NCBI RefSeq assembly: GCF_023278565.1
Contig: NC_064672.1
Location: forward strand, 4,278,001 to 4,342,000
Source of the DNA: Colletotrichum lupini
Taxonomy: Eukaryota; Ascomycota; Sordariomycetes; Glomerellales; Glomerellaceae
Reading direction: 5' to 3'
Length of the DNA: 64,000 nucleotides
A model generated the notes under the pieces. That model was not told the DNA's origin, did not search any database, and saw nothing but the letters and a program-made list of their open reading frames with translations. The translations under genes were made by a program, and so were the position numbers. Shown piece after piece: positions 56,241 to 64,000 of this stretch; within the stretch, counting starts at the first letter, position 1; each line of letters opens with the position of its first letter.

Positions 56241-56603
56241 TTAGACGATTTCCTTTCCCAGAGCTAGGCGGTGAACGTCGGTGACAGAGGCGCGGTCTGA
56301 ACTGGCGTTGCTATCTTGGGAGTAGACGCTGAGGTTTGTCGTCGACGAAGTCTCTTCGCGGCGGAGCGGTGTCAGGTCTGATTCTGACTCTCGTCGCAGA
56401 GCCATCGTCCGTGTCTCTTTTGCTGCTGCTTGGCTCGGGATGGACGTGTAATTTGGCGCCGTGGTCTGTGGGACGGTCGTCTTCCAGTGCTCGCCGTTAC
56501 CGTTCCAGCAGGCGGAACATGGACATTGGGGAGTTCGGTTGATGGCTGGCGGCGGGGTGCAGTGGCGCTTCCACCAGCTGAGAGGCTTTTGTTCGGAAGG
56601 CAT
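56241..56603 (-). CDS. Hypothetical 120-residue Ser/Thr-rich protein
   Basis: ATG 56603 to TAG, 120 residues, no intron needed. The first 45 residues contain PLSWWKRHCTPPPAINR and a Cys-rich CPCSACWNGNGEHW; the rest is Ser/Thr/Glu-rich and probably disordered. Two close CxC/CxxC pairs could bind a metal, but there is no known domain I recognise. The frame has coding-like codon use and a clear start context (ACAATGCC). The upstream DNA is compatible with a promoter. It could be a small lineage-specific protein. Confidence 0.45.
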   Translation of the reverse strand: MPSEQKPLSWWKRHCTPPPAINRTPQCPCSACWNGNGEHWKTTVPQTTAPNYTSIPSQAAAKETRTMALRRESESDLTPLRREETSSTTNLSVYSQDSNASSDRASVTDVHRLALGKEIV

Positions 56604-58961
56604 TGTGATGTTGGTGTTTGTTGGAGCTTGAGAGATGAAGTAGAAGGAAGGGATCAAGGGACCAGTGAACCAAGTCCAGAGGGTCTATGTGTATGCGTGT
56701 GTATGAGGGTATGAGTAGAGATCGACTGGACTTGGTAAAGGTCAAACGGTGACCCCCTTGACAAGAAAGCGTAGAGACTCTGGAACGAAGGCGAGGAAAC
56801 AGAACTGGAGATGGAGACAGGAAAACCGAGACAAGGGGAGGAAGACTTCTCGGGAAAGGGTGGCCCCAGTGAGATTATATACCCACGATGAATGACCTCC
56901 GAGACCATGACCGGCCGAGCCCAGGTCAAAGACGGTCTTGTGGGACCCCTGGATGTAATACCCATGACCTACCTGCATGTGAAGCTGAGCTGAGTGGACG
57001 GCTTGCACACTTGCAAAAGCTCGACGCCCCGGCTGAGGTGTACGAAGAACAATCTCGACTGGGCGCTTGCCTAAGTAGCTAGCACCGGGCTGGCTGCCGC
57101 CGCCGGCGCACCTCCAAAGTGCGATGCCATGTGCGTCTCGCTTCCTTGGAACCGCCATCAATAAGACTGCAGTCGTTGCTCGGTCTCGTGTCCAAGGCTC
57201 ACTCGAGTCCAGGAAGACTAGCAAAATCTCGAAGAGGACGGCGTTGTGAAAAGTTGAGAGGAAAGGAGAGAAAAATGGTCTAGGTACAAGTTAGTCGCGA
57301 GATTTGTGAGGTTCGAAGGGGGTACGTACAGGTTGGGTTAGTCACATTCGCGGTTTCGCCAATCGCCTCCAACGTCTTCTCACCTCACCTTGAAGTTGGC
57401 TCGGGACTGGTTCGGAGAGTCTTCGCAATGTCAGAACCCGCTTTTCCTTGTTGTTCCTACGGCCAACATACGATGTGGAGCCTATTCCATCATGGAATCA
57501 ACAGTTTTTTTCCTCACCTTTCTATTACCGGGTGTGCGATAAGACCTGAGCGGTGCCCTACTTGAAACTGTTTCGCTGGCTTCGTCGTTGCGAGGTTGCG
57601 GTTGTGGCTGCGACGTCGTCAACGGTTTCGCGACTGCGACTGCGACCGCGAGCTGTGTAAGGCGCCGATCATCCGGCCGATCAGCAAACGGTAGCTAGCG
57701 GACACGTTCAGCCTGGTGTCTCTGCTCGGAAACCGAAATAAAAATGAGAAGAATATTTGGTCTCCAGAAGTTTTGGAGGTGTCTTCGTGAGGGAGAAAAC
57801 CCGGGAATAAGTGGCGAGAAGAAATGGCGAGTATCTCCATCATCGCAACACCAAAGTCCAGACCCCGTCAAGGAATCATCCCGAACAAAAACCAAAATTC
57901 GCGTCATCGACCCTGGTTAGTGTCAATAGATATGGGCATGGTTCGGGAAGTGTCCGCCGGGAGGGCCTTTCGCTAGCATGCAAGCTAAAGAGATGCATGG
58001 GAACAAGATGCATGGGAACGCTATTCCCGTAGCAAGGGTATTGTAAGGTCAAACGGTCACGACGACTGGGATCTCGAGAGGAATTTAAGAGAGTTAACCG
58101 CGGGCCGGGAAACGACATGTCTGTTGAGCCTCACGGTGGATCCCCTTCCCTTCCGCTCGATGGTTGTTGTGGACGCCCCTTCATCCGAGAATCGCAATAG
58201 CCGAAGGGGTATCCATTTTGTGCCGACAGATGCTGTGGCTGGAGGGATCTCGGAGATGGGTCCTGGGATTTGCGGAGTGGAATGGCCTGATCACCACGTC
58301 CGGCGTCGCATCGGAGTCAATTTGATGATATAGGTTCTTCCGGCCCGACGCTTGTGACTGTTGATGTCTTTCTTGTTCTGCTCTTCTTTGCCAATTACCA
58401 TTTTGGTCCGTCTTTCCTTTAAAGAAATCGGATTTTAAACCAGTTACTAAACGACTTCAAAGCAACAAGTGTTGCTGAGACAAAGTGAAAGTCATATCAG
58501 ATCAAAGACAGGGGTCTTCCCAAATTCGCAACTAGGCTTGCCAAGACAGCTCCTTTATCGCTTCTTTCATTCTAGTACCTAACATGCAGCAGAATCATCA
58601 GGCATGTTCTTACTCCTTGAGGTTCGCGTCTCTTCTAGTCTGAGTACTAAAATTGCATTATGATGTGTGAGTCTTTTACCAGCACCTGCTTACCCAAGGA
58701 CCTTTGCTGAACTCGGAGCAGCCTAGGGTTATTGAGGCTTCTACCGGATTCAATGGCTGTCATGCCTGGACACGCAAAGAACTGCCGTCTTTGAGAACGG
58801 GACGTCTATAATCTCGCCTCGCCCTTCACTATTAAGCCGTCAAGGCATTAAGATGGGTTGACTTCCACATCACAGCCCATCGTCAACCCAGCTTAACGAC
58901 ATGAACCCTGACGGTCAACTCTAGTAAAATCCTATGCTGGGAATGACGAAACTCAAACCAG
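56604..58961. other. 2.4-kb intergenic region
   Basis: No gene recognised. 57590-57660 is rich in imperfect GCGACTGCGAC-type repeats. A duplicated ATGCATGGGAAC word is present at 57993-58020. Confidence 0.45.
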
Positions 58962-59573
58962 ATGGATGTGTGTCAGCGGCCTTCGTATTACCCGGCACGA
59001 AGCAACTGGAGCCATACAAATGCGCGAAACACTACTTGGAATACTTCAACAACACTACCACAGAACCCCTTCTGCCGGCTACCGGAATTCGGGAACGATG
59101 CGTCCGATGAGCAGTACGTTGAGGAATACTACTCGTACCAGCTCTCCTGCTATGTCCAGCCCTCCGCAATAACGCCTACGGATGACGACGACAAGAGCAC
59201 GGCAGCCACCGCTTCCCACCAAGAAGGAAAACCCTCATCGCGTCTTTGGCTGCGCAGAATATTGCAATTTGCCGGCAGCCTGCTATCAAATGCCAAGGAG
59301 ATCATTCGAGCTGCGGGATCGACTACCGCGAGGAGGCTGGATCAAGCTCGAGCGGATATCAGCACATGGTGGTTGGCTAGCCGAAGACTGCGACTGTGGT
59401 TGGGACGATTGAGGAAAGCCTTGCCCATGATCATACTGTGCAGAGTCATGGCTCAGTGGGTATTGGCGCAAGACCGGCCCGTCTACGTCCTGGTCCACGT
59501 ATGCCAGTCATGGTCAGTCGTAGTCAGTGTTGTACCAGAGCCGATAGCTGGTGTCGAAAATCGCATCATCTAA
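58962..59573 (+). CDS. Hypothetical 203-residue protein, possibly part of a larger gene
   Basis: An open frame from ATG 58962 to TAA with coding-like third positions and a TGA just upstream in frame. The N-terminal 70 residues are Tyr/Ser/Pro/Asn-rich (EQYVEEYYSYQLSCYVQP), followed by an acidic linker (TDDDDKS) and a basic, helix-forming second half with hydrophobic patches (RLRLWLGRLRKALPMIILCRVM). There is no signal peptide or domain I recognise. It may be a lineage-specific protein or one exon of a larger gene. Confidence 0.4.
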   Translation: MDVCQRPSYYPARSNWSHTNARNTTWNTSTTLPQNPFCRLPEFGNDASDEQYVEEYYSYQLSCYVQPSAITPTDDDDKSTAATASHQEGKPSSRLWLRRILQFAGSLLSNAKEIIRAAGSTTARRLDQARADISTWWLASRRLRLWLGRLRKALPMIILCRVMAQWVLAQDRPVYVLVHVCQSWSVVVSVVPEPIAGVENRII

Positions 59574-60803
59574 GGCTCTCCGCCCGACTTCCAGCGCGGC
59601 ACCTCAGTATTACGTCCACCAACTAGGCGGTCACGCAACAGATATAGTGGATGGATTAAACGTGGTGAAAGGCTGACTCTGGCGCACTGGCAAAGTCATA
59701 CCGAGATGAGTTCTGTAAGTCACAACCTTTGACAACTTCAACAATGGTCGCTGACTTTGTAGCAGGTTCCAAAACTGCGATCAAGCGAGTTTCACCGTCA
59801 TAGGTACGACCTCTCGGTTCCGAAATACACATGATGTCGTCAAGATAGCATCTATACCGAATCAGACAAGACGATTGGATAGGTAGGGTTCATCTCGGTT
59901 GCCATTATGCCGCAATATGGTTATACGCAATGGCGCTCAAGCAAGGGGTAGGTTGGAGCTGAGCCGAGGGAGTCAAGATTTGTTCTGGTGTATCTGTAAG
60001 TTTTTCAACAATATGAGTACAAATGGACGTGCTGCTTCTGGAGTCGCCTGGCAGCGTGCAGAAAGCTGGATCCTAGCAATGTCTGAAAGTCGAGGTGAAG
60101 AAATGACGCCACATGATGAGCCTGCAGATGCAGCTTCCTGCTGCAGTGCAGACACGTGGTTGGTGTTGTGTCTTGACAGGCGCACGGGTTCAGAGCTCGG
60201 GCCACTTTCAGCCGCTTTACCGGATGGTCTCCGAGTTCGACCTTGACTTCTCGACGGAGCTATCCCGTGCCTCGGCCAGTGATGGAATACCTAGTGATAT
60301 GGAGTTATTGTGAAGTCCTAAGAGAAAAATGAAGATATGAGCTAATATATCTGTTATTATCAGGTTCTGCTTTGTACTTCCCTACAATTAGATGTGTAGG
60401 GTCACAGAAATATGGCGACGGTTTTGGCGGAGGAAGCAAGCTCCGTTGGCAGCTAAAAGCGGCGGTGGAACCTGTAGCTCGGCTGAAGCTTTGTTCCGAG
60501 CGAAAACCAACCAGAGGACCGGGAATTCCCGCGGCCCAGAAACCTCTGGTTTTCCCGTTTGAGATTGCTGGAGATAGCGCTTTCCTGCAAACCCAATTGC
60601 ATCACAGCACACTCGAAGGACTCCTCGTCAGTCCTCTTCCTTTTTCCTTCCTACGACTTCGCGCCTTTGCATCCCACCCGTCGGGATCTTCTTGTCAGTC
60701 ATTTAATTGACAGGCGCGCTTGACGTTTTTTCCCTCTTCCTCCGATCTTCGAAAACCACCCCCCGTCCTTCGCGACACGAACACATAAACCCCCTTCACA
60801 ATC
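59574..60803. other. Upstream region of succinyl-CoA ligase beta gene
   Basis: No gene recognised. The last ~170 bases are C/T-rich, a typical leader of a strongly expressed fungal gene. Confidence 0.5.
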
Positions 60804-62348
60804 ATGTTCAAGCTCGGACGCAGCCGGTTGGCTTCTGCCATCCAAACTTCCTCAAAGGTCGCCGCTCCCAGATACCCGGGCCTTGCCCAGCAACAAAGGA
60901 GAAACCTCAGCATTCACGAGTACCTCTCCGCCGACCTTCTGCGCCAGGTAAACACACCCACCAGAGAATCTGCGATACATGGGGCCCCACTCCTTTTCGG
61001 GGGGGCCAGTTTTTCAGGAGCTTCTCAGCCAGCTCAGCGCGATAAAGAACCAAAACAATAGCTAACGTGAGGGTCGCTTTTTCGTTTTTAGTATGGAGTC
61101 AGTGTCCCCAAGGGATCCAACGCGAAGACCGCCGCCGAGGCCAAGGCCATCGCAAAGGAGATTGGTGGTGAGGATATGGTCATCAAGGCCCAGGTCCTCG
61201 CCGGTGGACGTGGAAAGGGTACCTTCGACAACGGCCTCAAGGGCGGTGTTCGCGTCATCTACTCCCCCACTGAGGCCGAGATGTTCGCCGAGCAGATGAT
61301 TGGCCACAAGCTCATCACCAAGCAGACCGGCGCCGGCGGCAAGCTCTGCAGCTCCGTCTACATTTGCGAGCGCAAGTTCGCCCGCCGCGAGTTCTACCTC
61401 GCCATCCTGATGGACCGCGCCTCCCAGGCCCCCGTCATCGTCTCCTCCTCCCAGGGCGGTATGGACATCGAGACCGTCGCCAAGGAGAACCCCGACGCCA
61501 TCATCACCACCAACATTGACATCAACAAGGGTGTCACCGACGAGATCGCCCGCGACATCGCCGTTAAGCTCGGCTTCAGCGAGCAGTGCATCGAGGACGC
61601 CAAGGACACCATCCAGAAGCTCTACAAGATCTTCCTCGAGAAGGACGCCACCCAGATCGAGATCAACCCCCTCTCCGAGACCTCTGACCACAAGGTCCTC
61701 TGCATGGACGCCAAGTTCGGCTTCGACGACAACGCCGACTACCGCCAGAAGGAGGTCTTTGCCCTCCGTGACACCACCCAAGAGGACGCCGACGAGGTCC
61801 GCGCCGCTGAGTCCGGCCTCAACTTCATCAAGCTCGACGGTGACATTGGCTGCCTCGTCAACGGTGCCGGTCTGGCCATGGCCACCATGGACATCATCAA
61901 GCTCAACAAGGGTACCCCCGCCAACTTCCTCGACGTCGGTGGTGGTGCCACCCCCGCCGCCATCAAGGAGGCCTTTGAGCTCATCACGAGCGACCCCAAG
62001 GTCTCTGCCATCTTTGTCAACATCTTCGGTGGTATCGTTCGCTGCGATCTCATCGCCAAGGGTCTCATCAACGCCTCCAAGGAGCTCAACCTCAAGATCC
62101 CCATCATTGCCCGTCTCCAGGGTACCAACGTCGAGGCCGCCCACGAGATCATCAACAACTCTGGCATGAAGATCTTCTCCATCGACGACCTCCAGACCGC
62201 CGCCGAGAAGGCTGTGCAACTGTCCAAGGTTGTCAAGATGGGTAAGTCATAGGATTCCCCATACACTCGTTCTTAAAGCTCAGATGCTAACTGTAATCCT
62301 CTAGCCCGTGACATTGATGTCGGCGTCGAGTTCTCCTTGGGTATCTAA
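60804..62348 (+). CDS. lsc2: Succinate-CoA ligase beta subunit, mitochondrial
   Basis: Exons 60804-60947, 61092-62241 and 62305-62348 give 445 residues; introns are 144 and 63 nt. A basic targeting peptide (MFKLGRSRLASAIQTSSK) precedes LSIHEYLSADLLRQYGVSVPKG, the start of the ATP-grasp fold. KAQVLAGGRGKGTF, EINPLSET, ANFLDVGGGATPAAIKEAF and FVNIFGGIVRCDLIAKG follow; these bind nucleotide, phosphate and CoA. The last exon adds only ARDIDVGVEFSLGI. The enzyme makes succinate and ATP (or GTP) from succinyl-CoA in the TCA cycle with the alpha subunit. Codon bias is strong, as in highly expressed genes. Confidence 0.96.
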
Positions 62349-62849
62349 AGCTCTAGCGTTGTGTTTAGACTGGCCTCGCCCTGTACATTAATTGACATAG
62401 CCCTAGGTTGAAGGAGCTAGCACTGGGAGCCGAAATATCAAACTTGTGTTCAAATGTCACTTGCAAGTTTCCCACAAACGCACGTCGCTCCGTTACCTGT
62501 CTTGTTGTGAATGTGAAGCATCCCGCGCTTCGTCAAGTTTTCCATGTCCCACCCGTCCTTCTCAGCTGCATACGATGAACATGTTCATATGGTTACATAT
62601 GCACAATTTGCTAAGCAGAAAAAAAAGCCCCCACTCCACGTCTGCAGGCGAAGCGTGTCATGTAACCACATCATCCACATCAACGGTTCCCACTTCTCAA
62701 GTCCCCAACTCGCTTCTCTCTCTCTTTGCCTCTCGCTTATGTGTCCCCTTGCTGCATTTTCTCCTTCCTTGCCAGAGTCTCCATGAGACGATGGAGACGT
62801 CCTCTTTCCCAACAGCCAGATGACTAAGCCTTCCATCCCGCCTAACCCA
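62349..62849. other. Intergenic region between lsc2 and tRNA-Cys
   Basis: 3' UTR of lsc2 and DNA flanking the tRNA; no gene recognised. Confidence 0.5.
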
Positions 62850-62938
62850 GGATCGATAGCTCAGTGGTAGAGCGAGAGATTGCAGCTCCTCAGCAGCAAC
62901 CTATCTCTAGGCCCCGCGTTCGAATCGCGGTCGGTCCT
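62850..62938 (+). tRNA. tRNA-Cys(GCA) with a 17-nt intron
   Basis: The mature sequence is identical to the tRNA at 54919, with the same anticodon GCA and discriminator T. The intron at 62886-62902 (CTCCTCAGCAGCAACCT) differs in length and sequence from the 13-nt intron of the other copy. A downstream T4 lies near 62970. Confidence 0.93.
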
Positions 62939-63393
62939 TGGAATCGCCGTCATTTGGTGAACAGTTTCTTTTGCTTTGGGTTGTGTTTTGCTGGAGGCTT
63001 AGTAGTCTGAGTGAATTTTGATATGCATGAGTGAGTGCGGGCTATGTGCATAGGAACGATGTAATGGTTTGATCCCTTGATTCTATACTTAAAGCCGGTG
63101 TCTTCATGATGTGGCACTTACAGAGTTGCGAAATATGAACTTGCCGAAAGGTTTCTTTCATTATTTGTTGATTGCACACTTCCCACGTCTTGAAACTTGA
63201 AGTAGCAATACTGTGAAAAATGAACAAATCTGCTGAAAGGGAGGACCGACGTCTGATTCACACCAGCTACGATAATGACTCAATCCTTTCCTGATATGAG
63301 ACTCCAACACCAAACATCCATATATCCTCATACAATCCTGCTAAAGCCACGAAAGGCCAGCAAACCTGGCTCATCGACTAAGTGTCTGCCCCC
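62939..63393. other. Intergenic region after tRNA-Cys
   Basis: A/T-rich; no gene. It contains the 3' end of the minus-strand membrane-protein gene. Confidence 0.5.
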
Positions 63394-64000
63394 CTAAGAT
63401 TTAATCATAGACCCCATAAACAACCCAAGAGCCGTCAACGCCAACGCAAGCGGCGTCGTCGCATTCTGTATATCCCCCGAAATAACTCCAAACAAGTACA
63501 AAAAGCAAAACGCAAAAAAAGGCGAGAGGCATAGCAGGATATACACCGACGTCATCAGCGCAGACCGCCGTTCTCTGATATACAGACCCCAAAAGTCCTC
63601 TTTGCGATTACTCCGCTCGTCGAGGTAGTGGTACCGCTGCGGTATGCAGCCGACGGTATCGTCGCTCAACGCCTCGACGGTATCGTAAAACGGCAGGCCG
63701 AGCGATGCCCAGATGACGGCCTCGCTCTTGGCTGTGTAGTGGAAGACGTGGCTGAATTCTTCGGGAGAGACCGGGGGTTCGCGAAGGGCGGGACGCGGGT
63801 TGTAGTAGTAGTCCTTTTGGGATGTGTTTGGAACTTCGAGGCCGCGGTGGGCGAAGCCGTTGTGGCAGAACTTTTCGAACTGGTGAGAATTTAGTGTGAG
63901 TCTTCAGGCTCGCGTGCTATTATGCTAGCCATCTTACGAGGCCGTGATGGGGAAGAGTCTATTGTCTTTGCCTCGCTTTAGGACGAAGGAAAGGATATCA
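63394..64000 (-). CDS. Unknown membrane protein, C-terminal part (5' end beyond window)
   Basis: Two coding segments: 64000-63938 (partial) and 63901-63394. They join in frame if a 36-nt GTAAGA...GAAG intron (63937-63902) is removed, giving RLFPITAS-LTLNSHQFEKFC. The visible part is a soluble domain (HNGFAHRGLEVPNTSQKDYY, FHYTAKSEAVIWASLGLPFY, EDFWGLYIRERRSALMTS) followed by two C-terminal membrane helices (VYILLCLSPFFAFCFLYLFG and TPLALALTALGLFMGSMI). I do not recognise the family. The protein would be tail-anchored in a membrane by a helical hairpin. Confidence 0.6.

Noticed and set aside
61062..62219. 385-codon minus-strand open frame opposite the succinyl-CoA ligase gene
   Set aside because: Mirror frame of a highly biased gene; the product is Gly/Val/Asp/Leu-rich with no protein-like pattern.
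1..64000. CRISPR arrays, insertion sequences, bacterial operons, integrated viral genomes
   Set aside because: No spaced direct repeats, transposase or capsid/polymerase-like frames were seen; the window is eukaryotic throughout.

Overview
The window is nuclear DNA of a filamentous ascomycete (Pezizomycotina, most likely Sordariomycetes; the class is my inference). Genes have many short introns, mostly 48-66 nt, with GTRNGT-type donors and CTAAC/CTGAC branch points near the acceptor. The gene content is fungal: Abp2, a Mif2/CENP-C, Sey1, an Emi1-type twin CX9C protein, an AsaB/CmcJ-like oxidoreductase and two intron-bearing tRNA-Cys genes. Most genes are conserved housekeeping genes separated by 0.3-5 kb of non-coding DNA. 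There is no operon structure, CRISPR, insertion sequence or intact transposon.

Layout. 1-9.5 kb: the 5' part of a mitochondrial ribosomal protein mS35 gene (minus), a 71-aa single-pass membrane protein, an orphan gene interrupted only by an in-frame TAG (minus), a decayed copy of the 71-aa gene, a TDT-family anion transporter with a 6-nt exon, and a COG7-like Golgi tether subunit. 10-23 kb: an Sds3-like histone deacetylase subunit, an AsaB-like enzyme, Abp2, a dienelactone hydrolase and an EF-hand MscS channel. 23-33 kb: a 5-kb gene-free stretch, an MFS sugar transporter, and a frameshifted Hsp70 relic. 33-44 kb: Yme2 (divergent from Emi1), Ssa-type Hsp70, and a second orphan gene with in-frame TAG codons. 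45-55 kb: RNase H2 subunit A, Mif2/CENP-C, Sey1, a ketosamine-3-kinase and tRNA-Cys. 55-64 kb: two hypothetical proteins, succinyl-CoA ligase beta, a second tRNA-Cys, and the 3' part of an unknown two-helix membrane protein.

Cellular themes: mitochondria (mS35, Yme2, Emi1, Lsc2), chromatin, centromere and DNA (Sds3, Abp2, Mif2, RNase H2A), ER and Golgi membranes (Sey1, COG7, the MscS/Msy homologue) and solute transport (TDT, MFS).

The most interesting signal is in the two orphan genes at 2592-4577 and 42118-43860. In each, a TAG codon sits inside (or ends) a frame that otherwise stays open and protein-like. No TAA or TGA interrupts these frames. This is the pattern of genes in Sordariomycetes whose UAG is corrected to UGG (Trp) by A-to-I mRNA editing during sexual development. 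Readthrough, RIP nonsense mutation (CAG to TAG) or sequence error remain alternatives, and RNA-seq from fruiting bodies would decide. Other notable items are the inverted Hsp70 fragment that still carries an intron relic, the diverged copy of the small membrane-protein gene, and two tRNA-Cys genes with identical mature sequence but unrelated introns.
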